Part shown: positions 1 through 8,968 of the stretch, piece after piece
Position numbering within the stretch: the first letter of the stretch is position 1
How the letters are laid out: every line of letters begins with the position of its first letter
Assembly (NCBI RefSeq): GCF_003751085.1
Contig: NZ_RJJY01000001.1
Span: 2,914,001-2,978,000, forward strand
DNA: 64,000 nucleotides
Source of the DNA: Micromonospora sp. Llam0
GTDB lineage: Bacteria > Actinomycetota > Actinomycetes > Mycobacteriales > Micromonosporaceae
Direction: 5' to 3'
Translations under genes and position numbers: made by a program
The notes under the pieces: model-generated
Told to the model about the DNA's origin: nothing
The model's database searches: none
The model's input: the letters and a program-made list of their open reading frames with translations, nothing else

Positions 1-392
1 ATCGGCCCGTAGTTGTCGAGCAGGACCTGGTTCGGCGGGCTCAGACACTGCGCGCCCAGCTCGACCAGTCGTACGTGCAGTTCGTCCATCTCCGCCAGCG
101 GCACCGCGAAGCTGAGCAGGAAGGTGCCCAGCTCCAGGTGTCCACCGGTCGCCGTCCGGGTCGCGGTGCCGTTCCACTCGATCAGTTCCAGCTGACCGAT
201 CTGGCTCGGCCCCTGCAGGTACTGGACCCGGCCGGTGGTGCCGGCGGGCAGGCCCAGCGACACCTCGATGCCGGGGCCGGCGACGTCGGCCCGCAGCGTC
301 CGGCGGTAGCCCAGCGCCTTCTCGTAGAAGTCCGCGGCGCGGTCGACGTCGGAGACGGTCACGGCCACGTGGTGTACCTCGCTCACCGGCAT
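1..392 (-). CDS. VOC (glyoxalase-fold) protein, partial
   Basis: The C-terminus runs off the left edge of the window. The visible N-terminal 130 residues begin with EVHHVAVTVSDVDRAADFYE, the classic first half of a vicinal-oxygen-chelate module, where the His is a usual metal ligand. The ATG at 392 follows an AAGGAAGGGAG ribosome-binding site in the 24-bp gap after the SDR gene, so it is the last visible gene of the leftward acyl-CoA catabolic operon. Methylmalonyl-CoA epimerases, dioxygenases and lyases all share this fold. The neighbours favour a CoA-ester or ring-fission step, but that is inference. Confidence 0.85.
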   Translation of the reverse strand, partial: MPVSEVHHVAVTVSDVDRAADFYEKALGYRRTLRADVAGPGIEVSLGLPAGTTGRVQYLQGPSQIGQLELIEWNGTATRTATGGHLELGTFLLSFAVPLAEMDELHVRLVELGAQCLSPPNQVLLDNYGP

Positions 393-416
393 GGTGGCTC
401 CCTTCCTTGACGCGGC

Positions 417-1337
417 TCAGGCGGTTGGACCGGCTGGTCCGGACAGGGCCCGCTGGATCAGCGTGACCTCGTCGGCGCCGCTGTCCGGGACGATGAAGTC
501 GTCGAGCCGGCAGATCTCGTCGATCGACGCGCTGATGTCGTCGGGCGAGACCGGCTCGGCCCCGCCGTACCAGCCGGGGGTGACGCCGAGGAAGATCCGC
601 CCGACCCGGCCGCCGCCGACGGTGAGGATGTGCCGGTTGAGCTGGCACTGCCCGGAGGCGAGGTAGGTCGCCACCGCGGCGACGTGCCGGGGGTCGAACC
701 GGTCGGTCAGCTCACCGAGAAGATTCTCGGTCATCCGGGTCGCGGCGGTCGGTGCGATCGCGTTCACCAGGATGCCCCGGCGGGCTCCTTCCAGCGCGAG
801 CACGTTCATCAGCCCGATCAGGCCGGCCTTGGCGGCCCCGTAGTTGGCCTGGCCGAAGTTGCCGAACAGCCCGGACGAGGAGCTGGTCAGCACGATCCGC
901 CCGTACCCCCGCTCGGCCATCTGCCGCCACGCGGGCCGCAGCACATGGAACGCACCGGCGAGGTGCACGTCGAGGACCGCGGTGACGTCCTCCTCGCGCA
1001 TCTTGGCCAGCGTGCCGTCCCGCAGGATGCCGGCGTTGTGGATCACCGCGTCGATCCGGCCGTACTCTCCAACGGCCCGGGCGACGAGGTCGGCGCCGCC
1101 GGCGGCGGTGGCGACCGAGTCGGTCGACGCGACCGCGACACCGCCGGCGGCGCGGATCTCCTCGACCACCCGCTGCGCCGCACCGGAGGAACCCGAGCCG
1201 TCCACCGCCCCGCCGAGGTCGTTGACGACGACGCGGGCACCGCGTTCGGCCAGCAGCAGGGCGTGCGCCCGGCCGATCCCGTTGCCGGCGCCGGTGACGA
1301 CGACGACCTGCCCGTCGAGGCGCACCTCGGCGCTCAC
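417..1337 (-). CDS. SDR family oxidoreductase, HSD17B4-like hydroxyacyl-CoA dehydrogenase
   Basis: 306 residues. The NAD(P)-binding motif TGAGNGIG is at about 15-22, NAG at 101-103, and the catalytic Tyr166-x3-Lys170 in NYGAAK follows a serine cluster at 152-155. The reading VVVNDLGG after the Rossmann strand, plus a C-terminal extension of about 60 residues, resembles the (3R)-hydroxyacyl-CoA dehydrogenase domain of peroxisomal multifunctional enzyme 2 (HSD17B4). The likely reaction is NAD-dependent oxidation of a 3-hydroxyacyl-CoA in beta-oxidation. The frame stays open about 40 codons further upstream, but the GTG at 1337 overlaps the thiolase stop by 4 bp (GTGA), which indicates translational coupling, so I chose it. 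Substrate unknown. Confidence 0.88.
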   Translation of the reverse strand: MSAEVRLDGQVVVVTGAGNGIGRAHALLLAERGARVVVNDLGGAVDGSGSSGAAQRVVEEIRAAGGVAVASTDSVATAAGGADLVARAVGEYGRIDAVIHNAGILRDGTLAKMREEDVTAVLDVHLAGAFHVLRPAWRQMAERGYGRIVLTSSSSGLFGNFGQANYGAAKAGLIGLMNVLALEGARRGILVNAIAPTAATRMTENLLGELTDRFDPRHVAAVATYLASGQCQLNRHILTVGGGRVGRIFLGVTPGWYGGAEPVSPDDISASIDEICRLDDFIVPDSGADEVTLIQRALSGPAGPTA

Positions 1338-2518
1338 CGCTGGCTCCCCAGCACCGCGACGAACGCCACGCAGGAACCGGGCTGCCCGCCGAGGTTCTGC
1401 GCGAGAGCCAACCGGGCGTCGGGCACCTGGCGGGCGCCGGCCGCACCCCGCAGCTGGGTGAAGCACTCGAACATCATCCGCAGCCCGGTGGCGCCGATCG
1501 GGTGGCCGAACGACTTGAGACCGCCGTCGGTGTTGACCGGCAACGCGCCGCCGAGGTCGTACCGGCCGTCGAGGATGTCCCGCCAGGCCTTGCCCCGCTC
1601 GGAGAAGCCTAGGTCCTCCATCAGCACCACCTCCGTCGGAGTGAAACAGTCGTGCACCTCGGCCAGCGAGATCTGTGTCGCCGGGTCGGTGACGCCCGCC
1701 TGGTCGTAGGCCTGTCGCGCCGCCCGCACCACCTCCGGGAAGGTGGTGAAGTCGTAGCCGTCGGTGGCCAGGCCCGCGCCCGAGCCGGCGACGAACCCCA
1801 TCCCGCGCAGGAACACCGGCTTGTCGGTGTAGCGGTAGGCGTCCTCGGCGCGGACCAGGATGGCCGCGGCGGCACCGTCGGACACGCCCGAGCAGTCCAG
1901 CACGCCGAGCTGACCGGCGATACGTGGCGCGTTCTCGACGGTCTCGGCGGAGACGGCCTTACGGAACTGGGCGCGTTCGTTCAACGCGCCGTTCGCGTGG
2001 TTCTTCGTCGCGACCCTGGTGAGCGCGTCGCGCATGTCCCGCGCCCCGACGCCGTACGCCTGCTGGTAGGCGGGGGCGAGCAGGGAGAACCCGGCGGGCG
2101 CGGTCCAGTCGACGTCGGTGCCGTCGGCCGGTGGGTAGACGGCGGCCAGACCGGAGTACGCCGAATCCTTCAGCTTCTCCACACCGGTCGCCATGACCAT
2201 GTCGTACGCCCCGGAGGCGACCGCGAACGCCGCGTTGCGCAGCGACTCCGAGCCGGTGGCGCAGTAGTTCTCCACCCGGGTCACCGGCTTGCCGACCAGG
2301 CGCAACGGCCGGGCCAGGGTCTGCCCGGACATCCCGGAGCCCTGGGTGCCCACCCAGAACGCGTCGATGCCGTCGAGGGTGACACCGGACAGCGACCCGA
2401 CGCACTCGTGCACCGCGTCGACCAGCAGATCATCGGCGGAACGGTGCCAGTGGTCACGGAACGGGGTGCAGCCCATCGCGACGATCGCGACGTCGTGGGC
2501 CATCCGCCTACTGGCCAT
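1334..2518 (-). CDS. Thiolase family protein (SCP2/acetyl-CoA acetyltransferase type)
   Basis: 394 residues. The nucleophile is probably Cys86 in NYCATGSE. The family His339 lies in GHPIGATG and the second cysteine is about 383 in GQPGSC. These features fit the SCP2-thiolase branch that performs thiolytic or retro-aldol cleavage of 3-oxoacyl or branched beta-hydroxyacyl-CoAs. Members of this branch often work with a DUF35 protein, and the gene just upstream carries one. The ATG at 2518 lies inside the upstream gene (11-bp overlap) but has an excellent AAGGAGG site 6 nt before it. A second Met at 2503 has no such site. Confidence 0.9.
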   Translation of the reverse strand: MASRRMAHDVAIVAMGCTPFRDHWHRSADDLLVDAVHECVGSLSGVTLDGIDAFWVGTQGSGMSGQTLARPLRLVGKPVTRVENYCATGSESLRNAAFAVASGAYDMVMATGVEKLKDSAYSGLAAVYPPADGTDVDWTAPAGFSLLAPAYQQAYGVGARDMRDALTRVATKNHANGALNERAQFRKAVSAETVENAPRIAGQLGVLDCSGVSDGAAAAILVRAEDAYRYTDKPVFLRGMGFVAGSGAGLATDGYDFTTFPEVVRAARQAYDQAGVTDPATQISLAEVHDCFTPTEVVLMEDLGFSERGKAWRDILDGRYDLGGALPVNTDGGLKSFGHPIGATGLRMMFECFTQLRGAAGARQVPDARLALAQNLGGQPGSCVAFVAVLGSQR

Positions 2519-3908
2519 CGGTGGCCTCCTTCCGTGGCCGGAGTTTCCAGAAGTAGTTTGGGATCGAATCGGTGGTCCACAGCCGCCGGAACGTCGGCGT
2601 CATCGCCATGCCCACCGCCACGTCGCCCGGCGCGACGTCGGTCGCGTACGTGCTGAGCCGGCCGCCGCCGTCGACATCGGCGACGACGACCGCGACCTCC
2701 GGCTCCGGCATGGTGGTCAGGTGGTCCCTGGTCACCGAGACCACCCGGGCGGTCTTGTCCCGCAGCGGGACCGTCGCTGGCGTCTGCCCCGTCGCGGCGG
2801 TGCCGCAGGAGGCGCAGACCTTGGCCGGCGGCGTGGTGACCTTCGCGCAGGCGTCGCACCGGCTGCCCTCCAGCCGGAACTTCCAGCCGGACCGGCGGAA
2901 CATCGGCGGCGACGCCGGTGCCGGCGAAGCGGGCCGGGCCGGGCCCTGCACGTCCAGCAGTCCGCGCCAGCGCAGGTAGCGGCCGTAACCGACGGCTTGC
3001 CGGGCGGCGAGCTGCTGCCGTACGGACGCCCCGCCGCGCGCCGCCCGCACCCCGTCGCCGACCCGCCAGACGAAGGCGTCGGCGCCCTCGGTCGCCGACA
3101 GCAACAGGATCGTCCGGCCGGGCTGCGCCTCGTCGAGCGCGGCGGCGAGCAGCAGTCCGGGGTGGGCGGCGCCGGTGAAGCCGGTGGCCCGTTCGACCTT
3201 CGCGTCGGCTCCCGACCCGCCCAGCGTACGGCGCAGCGCCGCGGCGGCGCGGGCGTTCGACGACGACACGACGACCTCGTCGACGGCGTCCAGGCCGGCG
3301 AGGGTGAAGGCGCGGCGGGCCGCGGCGAGGCCGGCGGTGACGAGGACGTCGGCGGTGAACCGTTCGTCCCAGACACGGTCGTGCCGGTCTCCGGGCAGCC
3401 GCCACCGTTCCAGGATCTCGGTGGTGTGTCCGGCGCGGGCGAGCAGCGTCGCGGCGCTGGTGCCGCCGCCGACGAACGCTGCGGCGCCGTCGCCCTGGGC
3501 GAGCTCGTCCGGTGCCCCCGGGCGGGTGGTCCGCAGGTCGGCCAGCACCGCCGCGGCGCCGGTACACGCGACGAGGTCGAGGGCGGTCGCGCCGCAGCGG
3601 TGTCCGCGCAGATCGACCGCGCCGACGGCCGGATCGAGCCCGAGCGCGGCGTGCACGACCCCGGCCGAGGTCTTCGCCTCGTACGGCGCGCTGGTGGTGG
3701 CGAGCAGCAGCTGCCGACCGGCGGGGTCGTCGGCGGTGAGGTGTCGCATCGCCTCGACGGCCATGGTGACGGTGTCCTCGTCGAAGGCGGCGACGCCGCG
3801 CACCGGTCCGCCCGGCCTGGGTGGTCCGGACCCGTCGAGTCGGTTGTCGTGCAGGGCGTACGCCGGCAGGTGTACCGCGTAGCCGTCGATGCCGGGCTGG
3901 TCAGGCAT
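2508..3908 (-). CDS. Ketoacyl-ACP synthase III/HMG-CoA synthase-like domain fused to DUF35 zinc-ribbon/OB-fold
   Basis: 466 residues in two parts. Residues 1-320 have the thiolase-fold character of KAS III/HMG-CoA synthases, with a candidate nucleophile Cys105 in RCGATAL (compare CYGGTAAL in HMG-CoA synthases). After an Ala/Pro linker (325-335) comes a rubredoxin-like zinc ribbon with Cys351, Cys354, Cys365 and Cys368, then an OB-fold (about 375-440), the DUF35 architecture that binds acyl-CoA for thiolase partners. The thiolase follows directly, so a shared complex is likely. I start at the ATG at 3908 (GAAGGAG 11 nt upstream); a GTG at 3935 overlaps the ATPase stop and would add 9 residues. 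Exact reaction unknown. Confidence 0.85.
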   Translation of the reverse strand: MPDQPGIDGYAVHLPAYALHDNRLDGSGPPRPGGPVRGVAAFDEDTVTMAVEAMRHLTADDPAGRQLLLATTSAPYEAKTSAGVVHAALGLDPAVGAVDLRGHRCGATALDLVACTGAAAVLADLRTTRPGAPDELAQGDGAAAFVGGGTSAATLLARAGHTTEILERWRLPGDRHDRVWDERFTADVLVTAGLAAARRAFTLAGLDAVDEVVVSSSNARAAAALRRTLGGSGADAKVERATGFTGAAHPGLLLAAALDEAQPGRTILLLSATEGADAFVWRVGDGVRAARGGASVRQQLAARQAVGYGRYLRWRGLLDVQGPARPASPAPASPPMFRRSGWKFRLEGSRCDACAKVTTPPAKVCASCGTAATGQTPATVPLRDKTARVVSVTRDHLTTMPEPEVAVVVADVDGGGRLSTYATDVAPGDVAVGMAMTPTFRRLWTTDSIPNYFWKLRPRKEATDGQ

Positions 3909-3925
3909 GGTGTCGCGGTTCTCCT

Positions 3926-4717
3926 TCAACTCCACGAGGGGATGGCGGCGAGCAGTCGTCGGGTGTACTCCTGTTGCGGCTCGTCCAGGACCTGATCGGC
4001 CGCACCCTGTTCGACGACCCGGCCGCCGCTCATCACCGCGATCCGGTCACAGAGGTCGCTGGCGAGCATCAGGTCGTGGGTGACGAAGAGCAGGCCGATG
4101 CCGAGTTCGTCGACCAGGGTGCGGAACAGCCCGACGACCTTGGTCTGGGTGGTGACGTCGAGGGCGGTGGTGCACTCGTCGGCGATCACCAGCGCCGGAC
4201 GGGTGACGACGGCCAGCCCGATGGCGACCCGCTGGCGCAGCCCGCCGGAGAGCTGGTGCGGGTAGCTGCCCAGCACCCGGGCCGGGTCGGTGATGCGCAT
4301 CTGTGCCAGGACCTCCACCGAGCGGCGCTCGACCTCGGCCCGGGTGATGCCCCGGACGTGGCGGCGCAGCACCTCGGCGAGCTGGGTGCCGACCTTCATC
4401 AGCGGGTTCAACGACCGGGAGGCGTCCTGGAAGACCATGCCCACGGCGCTGCCCCGGACCCGGTCGGTGCGGTCCACGCCGGGGGCCACCACCTCGTCGC
4501 CGGCGAGCGTGACCCGGCCCTGTTCGACATCGACGTTGCGTTCGAGCAGCCCGACGACGGTGCGGGCCAGGGTGGTCTTGCCGCTGCCGGACTCGCCGAC
4601 GACGCCGACGATGCGGCCCCGGTCGACGTCGATGTCGACGTCGTCGAGCAGGCGCAGGTCGCCGCCGGCGAGTCGGGCGACGACGGACAGGCCGCAGATG
4701 CTCAGCAGCGCGGTCAT
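3926..4717 (-). CDS. ABC transporter ATP-binding protein (DppD/OppD-like)
   Basis: 263 residues, one nucleotide-binding domain: Walker A GESGSGKTT, signature LSGGLRQR, Walker B ALVIADE and the H-loop FVTHD. The QEYTRRLLAAIP tail is typical of peptide/opine importer ATPases. It pairs with the second ATPase at 6530-7375 to power the importer. The ATG at 4717 overlaps the upstream permease stop by 4 bp (ATGA). The longer open frame reaching 5104 reads through the permease gene and has no coding character there. The transported solute is unknown; the operon context suggests a substrate degraded through CoA esters rather than a peptide. Confidence 0.92.
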   Translation of the reverse strand: MTALLSICGLSVVARLAGGDLRLLDDVDIDVDRGRIVGVVGESGSGKTTLARTVVGLLERNVDVEQGRVTLAGDEVVAPGVDRTDRVRGSAVGMVFQDASRSLNPLMKVGTQLAEVLRRHVRGITRAEVERRSVEVLAQMRITDPARVLGSYPHQLSGGLRQRVAIGLAVVTRPALVIADECTTALDVTTQTKVVGLFRTLVDELGIGLLFVTHDLMLASDLCDRIAVMSGGRVVEQGAADQVLDEPQQEYTRRLLAAIPSWS

Positions 4718-5613
4718 CGGCGCCTCTTCCGTGGGTCGTGGTGGGTGAGCAGCGCGTCGCCCAGCAGGTTGACCAGCAGCACCAGCAGGGTGATGGCGAG
4801 CCCGGGGAAGAGCGCGATCCACCAGGCCTGGCTCAGCTCGTCCTGGCCGGAGGCGAGCATCGACCCCCAGCTGACACTCGGTGGCGGTACGCCGAGGCCG
4901 AGGAAGCTCAACGCGCTCTCGATCAGGATCGCCGTGCCGACCTGGAGGGTGCCGAGCGCGACGACCGTGCCGGCGAGGTTGGGCAGGACGTGTCGGAAGA
5001 CGATCCGCGCCTCCGACGCGCCGGCCGCCCGCAGGCCGGTGACGAACTGCCGCTCGCGGATCGCCAGGGTCGCCGACCGGGTGACCCGGGCGCAGACCGC
5101 CCACCCGGTCAGCGCCAGCACCAGGAACAGCACCGGCAGCGAACTGCCCCGGTTCGAGATGATCGCGAGGGCGACCAGGATGAACGGCAGGGCCAGCTGG
5201 GCGTCGATGAGCACCGAGATGACCCGGTCGACCCAGCCGCGGAAGTAGCCGGCCAGCACGCCGAGCAGGGTGCCGGGGCCGATGGCGACCAGCGCGCCGA
5301 CCAGGCCGATCAGAATGGTCAGCCGGCCGGCGGAGACGAACTGGGTGAGGACGTCCTGGCCGAGCTTGTCGGTGCCGAGCGGGTGCGCCCAGGTTCCGCC
5401 GTCGAGGAAGGCGGGCGGTCGCCGGGTCGCCGCCAGGTCCTGCCCGGTGTCGGGCAGCAGTCCGGTCAGCGGCAGCACCAGCACCAGGCCGGCGACGACC
5501 ACCAGCGGCAGGGACAGCCAGAACACCGAGGTACGGGACCGCCGTACCGGGCGTCGTGGCGGTTGCGCCGCCGGCGGCGCCGGGTGCAGATCGGATCGGC
5601 TCACGGCCGTCAC
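4714..5613 (-). CDS. ABC transporter permease (DppC/OppC-like)
   Basis: 299 residues with one N-terminal hydrophobic helix (about 30-52), a periplasm-facing loop containing HPLGTDKLGQDV, then about five membrane helices. The cytoplasmic coupling motif GASEARIVFRHVLPNL contains the EAA-type loop. The HPLGTD motif is characteristic of the DppC half of peptide/nickel/opine importers. The GTG at 5613 overlaps the upstream permease stop by 4 bp. It forms the membrane channel with the gene at 5610-6533. Confidence 0.92.
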   Translation of the reverse strand: MTAVSRSDLHPAPPAAQPPRRPVRRSRTSVFWLSLPLVVVAGLVLVLPLTGLLPDTGQDLAATRRPPAFLDGGTWAHPLGTDKLGQDVLTQFVSAGRLTILIGLVGALVAIGPGTLLGVLAGYFRGWVDRVISVLIDAQLALPFILVALAIISNRGSSLPVLFLVLALTGWAVCARVTRSATLAIRERQFVTGLRAAGASEARIVFRHVLPNLAGTVVALGTLQVGTAILIESALSFLGLGVPPPSVSWGSMLASGQDELSQAWWIALFPGLAITLLVLLVNLLGDALLTHHDPRKRRR

Positions 5614-6533
5614 CTCACCCTCGGGTCGACGACCGAATGGATCACGTCGACGAGCAGGTTCAGCAGGACGAACGTCAACGCGCCGAAGACGACGATCGCC
5701 TGGACGAGCGGGAAGTCACGGAACTGGATGGCCTGCAGCGCCAGCTGACCGAGGCCGGGCCAGGAGTAGACGTACTCGATCGCGACGGCGCCGGAGAGCA
5801 GGATCCCGGTCTGCAGCACGACGATGGTCAGGATCGGCATCATCGAGTTCTTGAACGCGTGCCGCCACACGACCCGCCGGCCGCGCAGCCCGCGGGCCCG
5901 GGCGGAGTCGATGTACGGCTCGGCCAACGTCTCGCTCATCGACGCCCGGGTGAGCCGGGCGATCTGCGCCATCGGGTACACCGCCATGGTGACGGCGGGA
6001 AGGACCAGATGCTGCGGGGTACCGGACTGTCCGGCGGGCAGCCAGCCGAGGTTCACGGCGAACAGCGCCACCAGCATCATGCCGAACCAGAAAACGGGCA
6101 CCGACTGGCCGAGCAGGGCGACGGTGGAGGCGGCGCGGTCCCACCAGGTGCCCTCCCGGGTCGCGGCCAGCACCCCGAGCGGCACTCCGACGAGTACGGC
6201 GAGTGCCATGCCGGCGGCGACCAGTTGCAGGGTGAACGGCAGTCGGTCGGCGATCAGGGTGGTGTTGGCCTGGTAGAACTGCAGCGACTGACCGAGGTCA
6301 CCGGTGAGGATGCCCGTGAGGTAGTCGAGGTACTGGACGACCAGCGGCAGGTCGAGACCGAGTTCGTGGCGCAGGGCGTCCCGCTGCTCCGGGCTGGCCA
6401 TCGGTCCGAGGATGGCCACGGTCGGATCACCGGAGAGCCGGCCGAGGGCGAACGCCAGGCTCAGCGCGATGAGCAGGGACGCGAGTAGTGACGCCAGGCG
6501 GCTGCCGACCCGTCGGACGGTGCTGGCCTTCAT
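5610..6533 (-). CDS. ABC transporter permease (DppB/OppB-like)
   Basis: 307 residues. The first helix is near 12-30, then comes a soluble loop with the family segments GLDLPLVVQYLDYL and GDLGQS, then five membrane helices. The coupling loop near YIDSARARGLRGRRVVWRHA is the typical DppB EAA region. The frame is open 29 codons further upstream, but the ATG at 6533 forms a 4-bp ATGA overlap with the preceding ATPase stop and removes an uncharacteristic Arg-rich extension. Confidence 0.92.
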   Translation of the reverse strand: MKASTVRRVGSRLASLLASLLIALSLAFALGRLSGDPTVAILGPMASPEQRDALRHELGLDLPLVVQYLDYLTGILTGDLGQSLQFYQANTTLIADRLPFTLQLVAAGMALAVLVGVPLGVLAATREGTWWDRAASTVALLGQSVPVFWFGMMLVALFAVNLGWLPAGQSGTPQHLVLPAVTMAVYPMAQIARLTRASMSETLAEPYIDSARARGLRGRRVVWRHAFKNSMMPILTIVVLQTGILLSGAVAIEYVYSWPGLGQLALQAIQFRDFPLVQAIVVFGALTFVLLNLLVDVIHSVVDPRVR

Positions 6534-7375
6534 CGGCGGGACCTCCAGCGCGCGCCGGGCATCGCGGCGAGCAGTTCGCGGGTGTAGTCGTTGCGGGGGG
6601 TGGCGAAGACCGCCTCGCACGGCCCCGACTCGACCACTCGGCCCTGGTACATGACGTACACGGCGTCGCAGACGGAGCGGACGACGGCGAGGTCGTGGCT
6701 GATCATCAGCAGGGCCGCGCCGGTGCTCTGCCGGATCTGGGCCAGCAGGGTCAGCACGTCGGCCTGCACCGAGACGTCCAGACCGGAGGTCGGTTCGTCC
6801 GCCACGATCAGCCGCGGCCGCATCAGCAGAGCGCGGGCGATGCAGACCCGCTGGGCCTGGCCGCCGGAGAGCTGGTGCGGGTAGCGGTCCAGGATCTGCG
6901 GTGCCAGCCGGACCCGGTCGAGCAGTTCGGTGTCGCTGATCCAGGAGGTGCGCTCGGGTTGCAACCGACGCAGTTCGCGCAGCCCGGAGCGGACCGACTG
7001 CCGGGGGTCGAGCGACCCGTGCGGATCCTGGAAGACCACCTGCGCCTCGGGGCGCAGCCGCCGCAGCCGCGCCCGACTGATCGAGGAGAGCTGGTGCCCG
7101 AGCAGCCGGATGGCCCCGTCGCCACGGGTGCCCAGCCCGGTGGCCGCCATGGCGAGCGTCGTCTTGCCGGACCCCGACTCGCCGACGACGGCGACGCTCT
7201 CGCCGGCGCCGATACGCAGCGACACGTGGTCGACCGCGCGCAGCACCGTCCCGGTGCTCCGGTCGCGGTGCTCGACGACCAGATCGTCGACCACCAGCAC
7301 GGCGGTGTCGGTGTCCGGGGTGCGGGGGTGCCCGGCGAGGTCGCCGGGCACCCCCGTCTGCGCTGCTCCGGTCAT
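6530..7375 (-). CDS. ABC transporter ATP-binding protein (DppF/OppF-like)
   Basis: 281 residues. Walker A GESGSGKTT, Q-loop VFQDPHGSLDPR, signature LSGGQAQR, Walker B LIVADEPTSGLD and ISHDLAVV are all intact. FQDPxxSLxPR is diagnostic of the OppF/DppF branch. The ATG lies 2 bp after the stop of the solute-binding lipoprotein gene, so the two are almost certainly co-transcribed. The first 25 residues are Pro/Thr-rich and may be disordered. Confidence 0.92.
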   Translation of the reverse strand: MTGAAQTGVPGDLAGHPRTPDTDTAVLVVDDLVVEHRDRSTGTVLRAVDHVSLRIGAGESVAVVGESGSGKTTLAMAATGLGTRGDGAIRLLGHQLSSISRARLRRLRPEAQVVFQDPHGSLDPRQSVRSGLRELRRLQPERTSWISDTELLDRVRLAPQILDRYPHQLSGGQAQRVCIARALLMRPRLIVADEPTSGLDVSVQADVLTLLAQIRQSTGAALLMISHDLAVVRSVCDAVYVMYQGRVVESGPCEAVFATPRNDYTRELLAAMPGARWRSRR

Positions 7376-7377
7376 CG

Positions 7378-8901
7378 TCAGCGGGTCGTCTTCGTGAAGT
7401 CCACGGTGTTCAGCGGACCGAACTCGACACCGGTGACACCGGGACCGGTCGCGTAGTTGAAGATCTGCCGGTAGAGCGGCACGTAGCAGTGCTTCTCGAC
7501 CACTCCGATGGTGTTGAGCTGCTCGTAGATCGGTGCGGCCTGCTCGGCGCTGTCCTGTTCGAGCGCCTGCTGGGCGAGTTGGTCGATCTGCGGGTCAGGG
7601 CAGTTGCCGGTCAACGACGCGGTCTTCATGAAGCCGCTGACGAAGTAGTCCGGCACGGCGACGTTGGGCACTCCGGCGAAGATGGCGACACCGGGGACCT
7701 GGCGGCCGATGATCCGCTGAACCAGGGTGCCGTAGTCGAGCGGCTCGTAGCTGACCGTGAAGCCGGCCTGTTCGAGGCTGCCGCCCACCGCCTGGGCGAC
7801 CTCTTCGATGTTGGTGTACTGCGCCGCCGGATAGGTGATCTGTACGGCCGGGGTGGCGTCACCGACGAGTCGCGCGGCCTTCGCCGGGTCGGCGGTGACG
7901 CTGTTCTGCGGTTGCTGGCCGGGCCGGACGTTGAGCAGTCCGGCGTCGGCGGCGGCCTGGCCGTCGAAGATGCCGCTGACGATCGCGTCCCGGTCGATGG
8001 CCAGGGCCGCGGCCTCACGCAGCTGCGGGTCGTCGAACGGCGCCTTGGTCGAGTCGAGGAAGGCGATGATCTTTATGGCGGTCTCGGTGCGTACCACGTC
8101 GACCCCGGCCGCCTCGGCCGCCTGCGCCTGGGCCGGCGGTAGGTCGAAGGAGACGTCGACGGTCCCGCTCTGGATCAACGCGAGCCGCTGCGCGGCCTCG
8201 TTTGCCCAGGTGAAGGTCACACCGTCGTTCGTCGGTTCGTCGCCCCAGTAGTCGGGGTTCTTGGTGACCGAGATGTCGCGACCGGCGTTGGCGCCAGCCC
8301 ACACGTACGGGCCGGTGCCGACCGGGGCCGCGGCGAAGCCTTCGGACCCCTGCTCCTGGTAGTAGGCCGGTGGGACCAGGTAGACCGTGGTGAGCAGGTC
8401 GGGAATGTTGTACTGCGGCGTGCCGGTGGTGACCACGACGGTGGCGTCGTCGGTGGCCTCGATCGAGGTGACGTTGCCGAAGTAGGACTTCAGCGGTGAC
8501 CCCTCGGTGTCGCGGGTGAGCGTGATGGTGTTCGCGACGGCGGCGGCGTCGGCCGCTTCCCCGTTGCTGAAGGTGATGTCGGGGCGGACGGTGAACGTCC
8601 AGGTCGTGGCGTCGGTACGGGTCCAGTTGGTGATGAGACCGGTGTCGGTGGGCGCGAGGTCGTCGCCGGTGTCGATCAGCGGTTCGAGCATCGTCGCCCA
8701 GACGACCTGGGCGGAGCGCGCACCGACGATCGGATCGAGGGTGGCGGGCTGGGCCGCGAGCAGCGCACGGATGACAGTCGGGCCGGACGAACCGGTGTCG
8801 TCGGGTTCGGTGCCACCGCAGGCGGTCAGGCCGACGCTGGCGACAGTGATGGCGGCGGCGGCCACGAGGGGCCGCCGGGAACGCAGGATTTTCATGATCA
8901 T
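7378..8901 (-). CDS. ABC transporter substrate-binding lipoprotein (SBP_bac_5, peptide/opine type)
   Basis: 507 residues. A lipoprotein signal (Arg-rich start, hydrophobic core, lipobox LTAC with lipidated Cys28) precedes a family-5 binding-protein body that includes the N-terminal signature region with DLAPTDTGLI. It captures the solute outside the membrane for the importer encoded just downstream. The ATG at 8901 has AAGGA 8 nt upstream; a second ATG two codons later is less well spaced. The promoter at 8969-8997 contains one of the TetR-type operators, so uptake and degradation are probably induced together. Confidence 0.93.
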   Translation of the reverse strand: MIMKILRSRRPLVAAAAITVASVGLTACGGTEPDDTGSSGPTVIRALLAAQPATLDPIVGARSAQVVWATMLEPLIDTGDDLAPTDTGLITNWTRTDATTWTFTVRPDITFSNGEAADAAAVANTITLTRDTEGSPLKSYFGNVTSIEATDDATVVVTTGTPQYNIPDLLTTVYLVPPAYYQEQGSEGFAAAPVGTGPYVWAGANAGRDISVTKNPDYWGDEPTNDGVTFTWANEAAQRLALIQSGTVDVSFDLPPAQAQAAEAAGVDVVRTETAIKIIAFLDSTKAPFDDPQLREAAALAIDRDAIVSGIFDGQAAADAGLLNVRPGQQPQNSVTADPAKAARLVGDATPAVQITYPAAQYTNIEEVAQAVGGSLEQAGFTVSYEPLDYGTLVQRIIGRQVPGVAIFAGVPNVAVPDYFVSGFMKTASLTGNCPDPQIDQLAQQALEQDSAEQAAPIYEQLNTIGVVEKHCYVPLYRQIFNYATGPGVTGVEFGPLNTVDFTKTTR

Positions 8902-8968
8902 CAGGGGTGTCCTTCACAGCGATGGACCCGTTCACGTCGCCGCGTTGCGCGCCGGTGACGCTCGCCAC

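Noticed and set aside
2503..2518. Thiolase start at the second Met (2503)
   Set aside because: It lacks a ribosome-binding site, whereas the ATG at 2518 has AAGGAGG at 6-nt spacing.
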